From Symbiodinium natans (lineage: Eukaryota; Sar; Dinophyceae; Suessiales; Symbiodiniaceae), in assembly GCA_905221605.1 (NCBI GenBank), contig CAJNDS010000053.1, positions 190,001-244,295 of the forward strand: a DNA stretch of 54,295 nucleotides, written 5' to 3'. Below are positions 31,844-41,413 of the stretch, piece by piece. The notes under the pieces were generated by a model. It saw nothing but the letters and a program-made list of their open reading frames with translations. It was not told where the DNA came from and made no database searches. How positions within the stretch are numbered: position 1 is the stretch's first letter; each line of letters starts with the position of its first letter. The position numbers were made by a program, and so were the translations under genes.

Positions 31844-33891
31844 ATGGGGGGGGGTTATATCGGGGAGTACGATTAAGGGTGCTTCTAGGGGGCCCTCCTT
31901 ATACCCATCAACTGTGCTTGGGGGCTACCGTGCTTTCAGCAGAGAACTAAAGGATGTTGCTACGATTCTGCATTCTTTCTATGCGCGACCTTGTCCCGAG
32001 TCTGCCGAAAGCGTTACCCCCCCCTCAACCCCTCAACCCTAAACCCCAAACCCTAAACCCTAATCCCCAAACCCGCCGCCCGAAACCCCAAATCCCTATC
32101 AAAACTCCAAAAGGTAGCGCCCTAAACCCTAAAACCCTAAACCCTAAACCCTAAACCCTAAACCCTAAACCCTAAACCTCATAAGCCTTACACCCTAAAG
32201 CCTAAACCCGAAACCCTAAACCCCAAACCCCAAACCCTAAACCCTAAACCCTAAACCCTAACCCTAAACCCTAAACCTTACACCCTAAACCCTGAACCCT
32301 GAACCCTAGACCAGCTCAAGGTCTCCATAGGCGAGCAGAAGGGCCAAGGGGTCCGCATGGGGACGCGACCGCCTCAGAGGTTAGAGAAATCGCTCAACTC
32401 TGAACTTTTGCAGGGTTTAGGGTTTAGGGTTTAGGCTTTAGGCTTTAGGCTTTGGCGCCGAAAGCCGCCCCCCCCCCCCCCCCCCCCAACGCCTCAAACG
32501 CTAGACCCGACAAGTATAGAGTCTCTGACGACTTCCGCCTTTAGGGTTTAGGGTTTAGGGTTTAGGGTTTCGGGTTTAGGGTTTAGGGTTTAGGGTGGCT
32601 CTCCGAGTCTCAATCTGTTTTGGTAGAATAGGGGCTCCCTGAACCGAAATCGGCTCCGGGGTTTAGGGTTTAGGGTTTAGGGTTTAGGGTTTAGGGTTTA
32701 GGGTTTAGGGTTTAGGGTTTAGGGTTTAGGGTTTAGGGTTTAGGGTTAAGGTTAGGATTTAGGGTTTAGGGTTTAGGGTTTAGGGGTTAGGGGTTAGGGT
32801 TTAGTGTTTAGGGTTTAGGGTTTAGGGTCTAAGGTTAAGGTTAGGATTTAGGGTTTAGGGTTTGGGGTTTGGGGTTTAGGGTTCAGGGTTCAGGGTACAG
32901 GGTTTATTTAGGGTTCAGGGCATGGGGGATCCCCAACAATTCATATGGGCCATGTTTATTTTTGTGGCGTTCTAAGGGCTACAGGGGTTGGGCTTGAGAG
33001 TTTGGGCGCGAAGAGCGCCTACATCCCACAGGCTGCAAACGATCAACGACCAGGGGGGTGTAAGGGCTTATTTACGCCAATCAAGGCCCGAATACGTTTC
33101 CTCCCTTACACTTGCCATGGTTTCTCATCAGACGAGTAACCTGCGCGATGCTGTCAGCTTGCTAAAAATGGAATACATATTCACTAATGCAGGTACATCA
33201 CCTCTTTGAGGGTAGACAAGTCAATCTAGCTAACCGCTAAATGCCTTTACAAGCACGGGAAACCCTACAAATCCCGATCGCAGCTTTGCCCCTTAGGCCC
33301 TTTTGGGCTTGGGGCCTTTCCGGGCCTGTCAGGGCTACGGGTTTTGTGTTGTTTAGGGCTGCGGTTTGAGTGTTTACAAACCCCAAACCCTAACCTTAAA
33401 CTAAGCCCTAAACCCTGAACCCTAAACCCGAAACCCTAAACATCCCTAAACCCTAAATTCCTAGAAAGGCGCTTCAGAGGTTAGATCTGTGGGTCACCCA
33501 GGCGGTGTTTCTGGGACGGCGACACCGACAGCTACGCCTCAGAGATGCGCCCCGCATGTTTAGGGTTTAGGGTTTAGATTTTAGGGTGTAGGGTGTAAGG
33601 CTTATGAGGTTAAGGGCTAAGGGTTAAGGGTTTGCATTATCCGACCTGGTTAGTTTTTTGCACACCATAAACTCGTGGCATTACATAACGAGAACCCTAA
33701 CCCACAACCTTAGTGCTCTGGGTCTTGACCTGTGAGCTTCAGTATGAGCAGTCTCAGCCCTGAACCCTAAACCCGATAGGTTTAGGGTTTCGGGTTTAGG
33801 GTTCAGGGTTAAGGGCATAAACTCAACACTGCCAGCTGGGGAGGTACTGCAATGAAAGCCTCTTCTGCGTTGCGACGGCGTATGGAGTGCT
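27030..33891 (+). CDS. DYNLT2B-like: Tctex2-type dynein light chain (DYNLT2B/TCTEX1D2-like), eight exons in telomere-repeat introns
   Basis: Dynein light chain of the Tctex family, which binds dynein intermediate chains in axonemal and IFT motors. Coding exons: 27042-27091, 28059-28104, 29092-29127, 30086-30131, 31164-31222, 32321-32364, 33502-33546, 33844-33891. They join in frame to about 125 residues: [122 protein letters not shown]. This follows, almost gap-free, human DYNLT2B as I recall it (RYKMVVQVVIGEQRGEGV, RCFWDADTDNY, NDSLFCV). Donors are GC, GT, GT, GC, GC, GC, GC; all acceptors are AG. Donor 3 is GTTTAGGG, the first unit of a telomere array. An AG at 27028-27029, 12 nt before ATG, may be the spliced-leader acceptor. 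Junction 4/5 is one residue ambiguous and the last few residues and stop are not located. Coding sequence is about 5% of the span. Confidence 0.88.
27191..27264 (+). repeat. TTTAGGG array in dynein intron 1
   Basis: About ten perfect units preceded by TTCAGGG units. Confidence 0.96.
27316..27617 (+). repeat. GGTTTAGA / GGTTTGGA variant array in dynein intron 1
   Basis: About 36 eight-nt units. A block of nine GGTTTGGA units sits inside GGTTTAGA units, showing stepwise local amplification of variants. Confidence 0.95.
28155..28269 (+). repeat. TTTAGGG/TTTGGGG array in dynein intron 2
   Basis: About sixteen units with a central block of TTTGGGG. Confidence 0.96.
28384..28626 (-). repeat. CCCTAAA arrays in dynein intron 2
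   Basis: Two runs (28384-28512 and 28540-28626) separated by a 28-bp unique spacer; the second includes CCCCAAA units. The intron therefore holds arrays of both orientations. Confidence 0.96.
28805..29016 (-). repeat. CCCTAAA / CCCTTAA arrays in dynein intron 2
   Basis: Includes a run of five CCCTTAA units at 28880-28912 and about seven perfect CCCTAAA units up to 29012. Confidence 0.93.
29185..29350. mobile_element. Hairpin element, family D copy 2 (dynein intron 3)
   Basis: GGGTATTTACCTGGGCCCTT at the left and AAGGGACCATGTAATTACCC at the right. A longer interior than copy 1, with TTCCTTGCCTCCTTGAAAGG. Followed by a poly(C) tract at 29356-29375. Confidence 0.7.
29695..29830 (-). repeat. 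CCCTAAA/CCCCAA array in dynein intron 3
   Basis: Mixed 6- and 7-nt units (CCCCAAC, CCCTAAA). Confidence 0.9.
30388..30455 (+). repeat. TTTAGGG array in dynein intron 4
   Basis: About ten perfect units. Confidence 0.96.
30568..30657. mobile_element. Hairpin element in dynein intron 4
   Basis: GGGTCCATGTAGG..ACTACTTGG faces CCAAGTGT..GAGGTACATGGACCC. Single copy; non-coding. Confidence 0.65.
30669..30735 (-). repeat. CCCTAAA array in dynein intron 4
   Basis: About nine perfect units, twelve bases after the hairpin element. Confidence 0.96.
31640..31843. repeat. (TA)n, (TATG)n and (GT)n microsatellite in dynein intron 5
   Basis: About 32 TATG units at 31684-31812 flanked by TA- and GT-rich tracts. 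The Met-Tyr-Val-Cys open frames here are a result of the 4-nt period. Confidence 0.97.
32118..32310 (-). repeat. CCCTAAA array in dynein intron 5
   Basis: About 25 units ending ten bases before the acceptor CTCAAG of exon 6. Confidence 0.95.
32412..32596 (+). repeat. TTTAGGG arrays and poly(C) in dynein intron 6
   Basis: Two short TTTAGGG runs flank a 22-nt C tract at about 32468-32487. Confidence 0.93.
32660..32910 (+). repeat. TTTAGGG array in dynein intron 6
   Basis: About 34 units; a 30-bp block (AAGGTTAGGATTTAGGG) is itself repeated at 32748 and 32830. Confidence 0.95.
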
Positions 33892-34144
33892 GCGGTTGCA
33901 TGGCCGGGGGGGGGGGGGGGGGGGGGTTCGCAGTTATCAACTTGGAATCATGTTGATTTTCCGCGGTTACTTAAATACCGAGCCCTGGTCAAGAAGTTTT
34001 TGGGTGTTGCTGAAAGTAGGCACACCCAACACCCAAACCCTAGTAAACCCAAAGGCTTTGTTGGGGAAACCCTTAGGCCTAGACCCTAAACCGCCAGGGT
34101 TTAACTGGTTAACTTGGGGGGGGGGGGAGGCACTCGAAAGTGGA

Positions 34145-34258
34145 CCCTAAACCCTAAACCCTAAACCCTAAACCCTAAACCCTAAACCCTAAACCCTAAA
34201 CCCTAAACCCTAAACCCTAAACCCTAAACCCTAAACCCTAAACCCTAAACCCTAAACC
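34145..34258 (-). repeat. CCCTAAA array
   Basis: About sixteen perfect units. Confidence 0.97.
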
Positions 34259-34268
34259 GATAATTATC

Positions 34269-34392
34269 GGGTTCTTAAGGGAGGGGGTTCATGGGGTAGG
34301 TAGGTACTTAGGGAACCGTAGTGGGAAGCCTCGGAAGCCTTAGGGAGAAGTGGGGAGTACTAGGGAATCTTAGGCTACACACCTCCCTTGAT
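34269..34392. mobile_element. Hairpin element, family C copy 2
   Basis: GGGTTCTTAAGGGAGGGGGT at the left; TAGGCTACACACCTCCCTTG at the right; central AGGGAGAAGTGGGGAGTACT shared with copy 1. It is embedded between two CCCTAAA arrays, as if it had inserted into one. Confidence 0.8.
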
Positions 34393-34637
34393 AAACCCTG
34401 AACCCTAAACCCTAAACCCTAAACCCTAAACCCTAAACCCTAAACCCTAAACCCTAGACCCTAAACCCTAAACCCTAAACCCTAAACCCTAAACCCTAAA
34501 CCCTAAACCCTAAACCCTAAACCCTAAACCCTAAACCCTAAACCCTAAACCCTAAACCCTAAACCCTAAACCCTAAACCCTAAACCCTAAACCCTAAACC
34601 CTAAACCCTTACCCTAAACCCTAAACCCTAAACCCTT
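34393..34637 (-). repeat. Long CCCTAAA array
   Basis: About 34 units, nearly perfect. Confidence 0.97.
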
Positions 34638-34849
34638 AAGATAAGGTGTCTTGAGGGCCGGGCCCAGACATGTTCAGGGCGTTTGGGTTTTTCGTTGTTT
34701 AGGGCGTCAGGGTTTAGGATTTCGGGTTTAGAGCTTTGCTTTGCTATGGCTTTAGGGTTGAGGGCGTCAAGTGTTATTGGGGCTTGGGCTTTTTGAATGT
34801 TAGGGTGTTTGCGGGTAGGGTTCGGGCTCCCTCCCCGGAAGAATCCTGT

Positions 34850-35177
34850 ATTCTGGAGCTTGTTTATCTTTGTCCCCAGAAAATCGACTTCAGGGATACG
34901 AGGAGGGAACCCTACCTGTGCTTCGGCTTTGTTGGAATCCCCGATGCAACTTGCATCAACGCATCATTCCGCTGTTGATGGCATTCGCTTTGCATATGGC
35001 CTGGCAATAAAGGAGCAAGCTTGCTCTGAGCGCGATCTTCCGGTTTTTGTTGAACTGCGCATGTTTCAACAACGGGCTCGAACGGATATGGGAGGCATTG
35101 CACAAGTCCTTCGACCAATCTACCAACCGACACCTCAGGACCTCTCAGCCGTCAAGGCTTTCGGTTTTCGGGTTTAG
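34850..35177 (+). CDS. Open segment, possible exon, function unknown
   Basis: One of the longest open frames outside PCP (about 105 codons here, continuing upstream to 34797). It includes DGIRFAYGLAIKEQACSERD then LPVFVELRMFQQRARTDMGG. Composition is protein-like and there are no telomere units inside. No splice sites or family could be fixed. It ends in degenerate telomere units. Confidence 0.35.
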
Positions 35178-35299
35178 GCTCGGGGTTTGGGCTTAAGGTT
35201 CAGCATTTTGGGTTCTAGGGCCCCCCTTCAGTACCCCTAGCAGACCCCAACCCTGAGAAGCACCAGAAACCAAGATATCTGGCCCGAGGAGATCCTCGA

Positions 35300-35365
35300 G
35301 CCCTAAACCCTAAACCCTAAACCCTAAACCCTAAACCCTAAACCCTAAGCCCTAAACCCTTAAGC
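35300..35365 (-). repeat. CCCTAAA array
   Basis: About nine units. A short island before it (35236-35300) is open after CTAGCAG. Confidence 0.94.
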
Positions 35366-35622
35366 CACTACATGAAATAAGAGAGGTCTCCCAATGCAAG
35401 GGTGCCCGTTTTGGGGGGGCGGGGGCCTCCTAGAATAAGGATGTCAAGGATTTTGGGGGTAACCCTAAACCCTGAAGCCTGAAACCTGAACCCTAAACCC
35501 TAAACCCTAAACCCTGAACCCTAAACCTATAAACTATAAACCCTACGCACCCATGTGGCCCAATAGAACTCCAGGGTCCCTTGTAAGGAAGTCCCTCCTA
35601 TGGTCCCTGGCTAAAGCAACCC

Positions 35623-35712
35623 CGGCCCCCCCCCCCCCCCCCCCAAAAAAAAAAAAAAAAAAAACATGAAAGTTGAAGCCTTAACCCCCCCCCAAAAAAA
35701 AAGAAAACAACA
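35623..35712. repeat. C(n)A(n) homopolymer pairs
   Basis: About 19 C followed by about 20 A, and 30 bases later a second C(9)A(10) pair. Similar pairs occur at 52.39 and 52.78 kb. The stretch 35715-36220 holds no supportable gene. Confidence 0.92.
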
Positions 35713-36231
35713 AAAAGAACCAAAAAGATGAATAAAAAAAGTGAACGATACAAAGCAAGTTGAGACTTAAGCGCCTAAGCGCTTGAACTGAACAGTATGC
35801 CCCAGGCCCAACCTAGGGCTTTGGGTTTGGCATTTAGAATTTAGGGTCCTAGGCCCTAGGGCCTAGCCCTTCGACCCTAGACCCTAAACCCTAAACCCTA
35901 AACCCTAGGGCTTAGGGTTTGGGCAATTCAAGGGTGTTCGGCTCTCTGGATAGCTCAGGTCTACCTGTACTGATTCGCCGCCCTGCGGCGGTGTGGCGCC
36001 CAGACTGCTTCCTTCGCTGTCCTCGTTGTAAGTCGGAAGCTCCCTGACTTCTGAGGTCTGTCTGGTGATACCCGCTAGAAATTCGAGCCCGCACCTTAAA
36101 ACCCGGCTATAGACCCAAAACCCTCAACCCTCAACCCTAAACCCCATTCTTCATTACTTTTCTATTCCCTCCCTTCAGGAAACCCTAAACCCCAAACCCT
36201 ACACCCAAAAAAACCTAAGCCCTAATTCCAG

Positions 36232-36342
36232 CTGGTGTACTATTTTTCGAGTCCATGGCTTGATCTTTTGAAGCTTCAGGGCAACAAGGTTGAGGCAGAG
36301 ATACCCGCGCGGCTTCTTGTTCACGAGACCCCTACCCCTTGA
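36232..36342 (+). CDS. Candidate exon, function unknown
   Basis: The acceptor ATTCCAG opens 36 codons ending in TGA: LVYYFSSPWLDLLKLQGNKV then EAEIPARLLVHETPTP. A GC donor (GCTTCTTG) is also possible before the stop. No family recognised. Confidence 0.32.
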   Translation: MVYYFSSPWLDLLKLQGNKVEAEIPARLLVHETPTP

Positions 36343-36576
36343 ACCCCAAACCCTAAACCCTCAACCCCCCTCATACCTTAAACCCCCCCAAAACCCTAAA
36401 CCCTAAGGAAAGCCCAAGCCCCAAACCCTAACCCACCAACAGACCTGAGCTATTCTCAAGCACCCTGCACGAGGGTGCGGGTTTAGGGATTAGGGTTTAG
36501 GGCAGGTCCCAGAGGGAAATTCGCCGGTCAGTCCTCTACACCGACGCTAACACGCCGCTTCCCGCACATGAAGGAG

Positions 36577-36684
36577 GGTTTAGGGTTTAGGGTTTAGGGT
36601 TTAGGGTTTAGGGTTTAGGGTTTAGGGTTTAGGGTTTAGGGTTTAGGGTTTAGGGTTTAGGGTTTAGGGTTTAGGGTTTAGGGC
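36577..36684 (+). repeat. TTTAGGG array
   Basis: About fifteen perfect units. Confidence 0.97.
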
Positions 36685-36696
36685 CCACAGTGGCAG

Positions 36697-36768
36697 AGAA
36701 AGCTGGAGTCCCCACTTTGTGCAGCGTTGTCCTGCATCAAAGCGGGCCCGGACTGCACCGCCCTTGGG
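36697..36768 (+). CDS. Candidate exon, function unknown
   Basis: After GGCAG the frame reads RKLESPLCAALSCIKAGPDC then TALG and meets a telomere GTTTAG donor. Flanked on both sides by TTTAGGG arrays, so almost everything that is not array is exon-like. Confidence 0.33.
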
Positions 36769-36832
36769 GTTTAGGGTTTAGGGTTTAGGGTTTAGGGTTT
36801 AGGGCGGATGTAGGGTTTAGGGTTTAGGGCTT
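36768..36832 (+). repeat. TTTAGGG array
   Basis: About nine units. Confidence 0.94.
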
Positions 36833-36889
36833 GACAAAGTTTCAGGCTTTTCGGGTTTAGGGGTATATTGGGGTGTTGGGGGTTTAGGG

Positions 36890-37107
36890 TGGTCGGGGGA
36901 CCCCGGCTCACGCAGTGGAGCTCCGTGAGCATAGTCCATGAGGCCCCAGAAGTTTGGTTGAGGGGAGTTCCTGACATCATATGGGCCCCTTCGTTTAGGA
37001 TACCCAAACTTAGCTTTCTTCTGGCTGGCTCGAAGGACTTTAACCTTTTGGGTTTTGTAGAGACTACAAGAAGGAGCCTAAAAGTTAAACTTGTAGCACA
37101 ACTCTAA
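36890..37107 (+). CDS. Open segment, possible exon, function unknown
   Basis: About 72 codons open to a TAA, including HEAPEVWLRGVPDIIWAPSF and SFLLAGSKDFNLLGFVETTR. No splice sites could be chosen and no family recognised. Confidence 0.25.
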
Positions 37108-37235
37108 GGAAGCATTTGTTAAAACTGGGGATCTAGATGCAGTGGGGTTCCTTCCAGTGAACAGCGCGTTCGTCCTTGTCCTCGGCAACCCTCCATGCAA
37201 CACTCTAGACTCTCAAGCCCCTGAGCCCTAAACTC

Positions 37236-37547
37236 TTAATGTTGGACCTGCTTTATTAGGGGAGGTCGCTTTAAAGTCAATTTGGCCGAATTATTCAGGA
37301 CCCCCTGACTGTTTGAGGGGTCCGCTTTAAAGTCGAACCGTCCGGGCGCCGTAAGAAAATTCCACGTGGCGCGCCTTTAAAAAAGATAACCGGGCATTGC
37401 TGCCCCTTTTAAACATATCTAAACTCCACCCTATTAAAATCATATAAGCCCCCGGGGCCGTGTAATCAGGACCCAATCCACGCCCCGACTGTTCAGGGGG
37501 GAGGGGGGGGGGGGGGGCCCCCAACATTAAAGCAGGTCCCACATTAA
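37236..37547. mobile_element. 312-bp element with terminal inverted repeats, family K
   Basis: TTAATGTTGGACCTGCTTTA at the left end and TAAAGCAGGTCCCACATTAA at the right (read as complement TTAATGTGGGACCTGCTTTA). CGCTTTAAAGTC is repeated internally. TTAA at both ends suggests a TTAA-type target. Half of a second copy lies at 48.26 kb. Non-coding, so non-autonomous. Confidence 0.8.
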
Positions 37548-37697
37548 ACCCTAAGCCCAAAAGCTCTCAGTACCCTTGAGCTGTCTCCGGCCCATAAACC
37601 CCAAATCCCAAACCCTAAACCCTCAACCCTAAACCCCAAAACCCTAAAACCCAAAACCCTAAACCCTAAACCCCCCACCCTTCCTGCCACCCCCCAG

Positions 37698-37763
37698 TTC
37701 CGAGGCTGCCGATCCCGTCAGGGGCTCCCGCAAGACGTCCCTGAGACGTGAGGACAATTTCAG
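37698..37763 (+). CDS. Candidate exon, function unknown
   Basis: A pyrimidine tract with CCCCCCAG precedes a 66-nt island reading SEAADPVRGSRKTSLRREDN then F, with a GTGGGA donor. Most third positions are G or C. Basic and Ser-rich. Confidence 0.42.
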
Positions 37764-37803
37764 GTGGGAAGTTCGAGGAGGTACCTATAGGGAATCTTTG
37801 GGT

Positions 37804-37942
37804 AGGGTTTAGGGTTTAGGGTTTAGGGTTTAGGGTTTAGGGTTTAGGGTTTAGGGTTTAGGGTTTAGGGTTTAGGGTTTAGGGTTTAGGGTTTAGGGTT
37901 TAGGGTTTAGGGTTTGGGGTTTAGGGTTTAGTGTTTAGGGTC
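37804..37942 (+). repeat. TTTAGGG array
   Basis: About nineteen units. Confidence 0.97.
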
Positions 37943-38399
37943 TTCGCTTACAGGACCCAGGTACAGTGCTCGGGATACGTGGGCTGCAGCCGGGAAGTTC
38001 TCTTCGGAGGGGCTGAGAATAGGGCTCACGGCTTCTACATGTGGGCCATAGGACGCTTTAGAGCGGTTTTGTGTACGCCCTTAAAACCCTAAAGCCCTAA
38101 AACTCCTCAACCCTCAAAACCCTCCAACCCTAAGCCCTACAGGCTTAAATGTTAAACCAACAGAACCCACCTTTAACTGTCCTTCAGACAGACTGGCACT
38201 TGCCAACCACTCGTTTCACCATTTCCGAAAGTGAGGTCGTACAGCTTAGGTTCAGGGATCAGGGTTCAGGGTTTGGGGTTTAGGGTTTACGGTTTAGTGT
38301 TTACGGTTGAGGGTTAAGGGTTTAGCGTGCAGGGGACTTGCAACGGTACTTCCACTGAGTTTAGGGGTTTGGGGCGATCAAGGCATCGAGCTTGTTCTG

Positions 38400-38665
38400 C
38401 ACGCAGTTCCTCCCAGAATCCATGAGAGTTGTGTGTACTGCACGAAAGTCCAAATTCCTTAGGCTGAGCGAAGCGAATAAGACACCAGAAGATAAGAAGA
38501 TGATAATTATCTGATATTGTAAGGTCAAGATACGACCATAAGATAGAAATCATAACACAGTGCCGTGTGCTTCAAAGCGCGGCAATCTGCACGAAGCGCA
38601 CTGATTGCAGCCAGTGGCAAGCAGCCAGATGGATCCTCGGGGGAGTGGTGGAGCGATTAACAACC
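38400..38665 (+). other. Array-free open stretch, unassigned
   Basis: Two successive open frames (38382-38514, SKFLRLSEANKTPEDKK; 38508-38665, KRTDCSQWQAARWILGGVVE) lie between degenerate arrays. Protein-like composition but no splice sites or family fixed. Confidence 0.25.
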
Positions 38666-38812
38666 CTAAGCCCTGAACCCTAAACTCTAAGCCCCAAACC
38701 TTCATCCGTAACCCTTATAATTTTGCCCTACCATCTTGCTCCACTCCCCTCGATCGCCTTTGCATGAGAGCTCCGCCAGAAACGGCAAGTTCGACAACAG
38801 ATCCTGCGTCGG

Positions 38813-38850
38813 GTTTAGGGTTTAGGGTTTAGGGTTTAGGGTTTAGGGTT
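38813..38850 (+). repeat. TTTAGGG array
   Basis: About five units starting directly after an exon-like island (NGKFDNRSCVG, 38778-38811), with GTTTAGGG at the possible donor. Confidence 0.93.
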
Positions 38851-38961
38851 TCCGGGGGACCTCTTTGTGCCGTTCGGTTTGGGGTTCGGTTTGTTTAGGA
38901 CCTATAAGGTGCCCTCAGCCCTAAGCCCTGGTCCTAGGCAAGGGGCGATGGCAGGGTTTCA

Positions 38962-39068
38962 CGGTTTAGGGTTTAGGGTTTAGGGTTTAGGGTTTGGGGT
39001 TTAGGGTTTAGGGTTTAGGGTTTAGGGTTTAGGGTTTAGGGTTTAGGGTTTAGGGTTTAGGTTTGGGG
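38962..39068 (+). repeat. TTTAGGG array
   Basis: About fifteen units. Confidence 0.96.
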
Positions 39069-39577
39069 TTCTCGGCCAATAGTTGAACGTTAGTCTTTCT
39101 TGGGGCTTCAGTTTTTTTGTCAGAACCATAAAGCCTAGCACTTTTATTATTTTTAGCTGATGGAGAAGTAAGTTTGGCATTCTGGGGTATTTTAAGGTCT
39201 CTTAACGAGGTTTAGGGTGTATATGGCACAATTAGGGCTTTAGGCTTTGGGGGTTTACAGGGTTTAAGGGTCGGGTTTAGAGGGTTAAAGGCTTTCTGGG
39301 ATATACAGAGACCCAACATAGATCCGGTTTGCTTCAACCCGCAACCCGAACCCCTCAAAGCCCTCAAAACCCTCCAAGCCCTCAACTTCACTTACAATTC
39401 CCATGGCAGGGTTTACAGCCTGAGGGAACCGCAGCCCCTCCCCTCAAACTCTCAAAACCCAAACCTTTTGGATCTTTCGCTCGCAGGGACAGTATCCCTA
39501 AACTCTAAACCTTTAAACCTCCAAACCCCAAAGTGGTGGCTTGAGGCTCTGATGACGGAACGAAACGCCTTTCGCAG

Positions 39578-39618
39578 CCACGCCAGACCGAGCCCGCCAA
39601 GAGCCCGAAGAAGCCCGG
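39578..39618 (+). CDS. Candidate exon, Pro/Lys-rich
   Basis: The acceptor GCCTTTCGCAG opens a GC-rich island reading PRQTEPAKSPKKPG that ends at GG|GTTTAGGG, a telomere-unit donor. The upstream 270 bases are also open in another frame, so the boundaries are uncertain. Confidence 0.35.
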
Positions 39619-39841
39619 GTTTAGGGTGAGTTGGGTCTGGGTTTGGGGTTTAGGGTTTAGGGTTTCGGGTTTAGGGTTCAGGGTTTAGGGTTTGGGGCTG
39701 AGTAGGGTTTAGGCTTCGGGTGTTTGGGGTTTAGGCTTGGCGTCTCCCCGATCCCCCAGAGCTTGGCTGCAAGTTTTCCCTCCCGGAAGAGGCGGCAACA
39801 GTCCCGGTGGCCGGAACCCTTGACTTGAACCCTTATCCCAC

Positions 39842-40002
39842 AAGCTTAGGGTTCAGGGTTTAGGGTTTAGGGTTTAGGGTTCAGGGTTTAGGGTTTAGGG
39901 TTTAGGGTTTAGGGTATTTAGGGTTCAGGGTTTAGGGTTTATAATGCTGAGGGTTTAGGGTATTTAGGGTCTATATTGTTTAGGGTTGAGGGTTTAGGGT
40001 TT
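39842..40002 (+). repeat. TTTAGGG array with TTCAGGG variants
   Basis: About 21 units. Confidence 0.94.
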
Positions 40003-40038
40003 AGCCCCGGCCTAGAGTCTCTCCCCCAAGCCCCTTGT

Positions 40039-40198
40039 CTGGGTTCTTGTGGAGGAGCCACAATTAAGCTACCATGCCAGGGGTCAGGGGCATAGTACTC
40101 TAGCAGCCTCTTTCTGATAACTTCTAGGCACAGTAGGGTGCTGAGGTCTCCTCATTGTGACAGCTAAGCTCCTCAGACGAGAACCCAGTTTTTGACTC
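40039..40198. mobile_element. Hairpin element, about 160 bp
   Basis: CTGGGTTCTTGTGGAGGAGC at the left faces GCTCCTCAGACGAGAACCCAG at the right (complement CTGGGTTCTCGTCTGAGGAG). Single copy, non-coding. Confidence 0.7.
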
Positions 40199-40429
40199 CG
40201 ACGCTGATCATCTGCTTGGAGGTTCATGGGTACTTGCAACCCCACTTCTAAGTCTACTTCTAACCTACTCAGAGGACTTACTGGGCTTAGAAGTACCCCT
40301 AAACCCTAAACCCTAAACCCTAAACCCTGAACACCTTGGGGTTATCAGTGCCCTGAACCTCCAAGTATAGTTCGTTGCGCCGCCTCCCGGGCCTTGAAAC
40401 ATGGAGGCGCGATGTGGGGAGGGGTTCAG

Positions 40430-40690
40430 GGAGCTTAGGGTCTAAGGGTTTAGGGGTTTAGGGTCTAAGGCTTTAGGGGTTTAAGGGTTTGGGGGTTTAA
40501 GGGTTTAGGGAGTTTAGGGTCTAAGGGTTTAGGGGTTTAAGGGTTTGGGGGTTTAGGGGTTTAAGGGTTTGGGGGTTTAGGGGTTTCGGGGTTTAGGGGT
40601 TTCAGGGTTTGGGGGTTTAAGGGTTTGGGGGTTTAGGGGTTTAAGGGTTTAAGGGTTTAGGGGTTTAAGGGTTTAAGGGTTTAAGGGTGT
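40430..40690 (+). repeat. GGGTTTAA/GGGGTTTA variant array
   Basis: About 32 units of mixed 7-8 nt variants (GGGTTTAG, GGGTTTAA, GGGGGTTT) followed by a poly(G) tract at 40707-40725. The 7-nt canonical unit is nearly absent. Confidence 0.94.
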
Positions 40691-41053
40691 GGAAGGGGTT
40701 TAGTTGGGGGGGGGGGGGGGGGGGGCATTTAGGGCGTTTTGGGGCAGAATGAGGGTCCGAGGGCAGGGGTGAGGATGAAGCCTGTGCTGTTCAAGAAGCA
40801 TGCCCTTTCAGTAATCCCTGACTCCACCTGTTTTTGAGGGTCCGATTCTCTCCTTTGCTCTGCTTATTTCAAGGGACTAAAGCAGGGACTCTTATGAGGG
40901 ACTGTGGGGTCATTTAGGGGCTGCATAGCTATATAGGGACGACACAAGGTAAATAGAGGTCGAGGTGAGGGGGGGGGGAGGGGGAGGGGGAGCACACGAC
41001 CTGTTAGTTAAAGGGATTTCCAAGAACAGGTGAGCTTATGACTTGAGGATCAC

Positions 41054-41089
41054 GGGGTTTAGGGTTTAGGGTTTAGGGTTTAGGGTTTC
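41054..41089 (+). repeat. Short TTTAGGG array
   Basis: About five units. The 120-bp island that follows (41098-41214) is open in two frames and cannot be resolved. Confidence 0.93.
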
Positions 41090-41296
41090 AGGGTGGCAGG
41101 CGAAAGTGAAAGTGTCGAGGGAAGATGGTTCGGAGGGTCGCAATTCGGTTCGTGCCACCCAAAGCCAAAGAAACGGGAACCAAACCTCATCAAGTTCAAT
41201 GTCCGACTCCAGCTGACCTTGTGGATGCTCTTGCAATCCGAACACCCTGAACCCCAAGCCCTAAACCCTAGACCCTAGACCCTAAACTCTAAACCG

Positions 41297-41362
41297 TTTA
41301 GGGTTTAGGGTTTAGGGTTAAGGGTTTAGGGTTTAGGGTTTAGGGTTTAGGGTTTAGGGCTA
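41297..41362 (+). repeat. TTTAGGG array
   Basis: About nine units, next to CCCTAAA units of opposite orientation at 41245-41295. Confidence 0.94.
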
Positions 41363-41413
41363 CCCGAAGCCCCCAAGCCCTAAAGCCTCCAAAGGGAGCC
41401 CTCTTGCTGACAG

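Noticed and set aside
31658-32042. Met-Tyr-Val-Cys repeat proteins.
   Set aside because: (TATG)n microsatellite inside dynein intron 5.
35354-35376. A possible last dynein exon after CCCTTAAG that would give a C-terminal HYMK and stop in the right phase.
   Set aside because: Only a few codons long, 1.4 kb downstream, and not distinguishable from chance; the C-terminus is left open.
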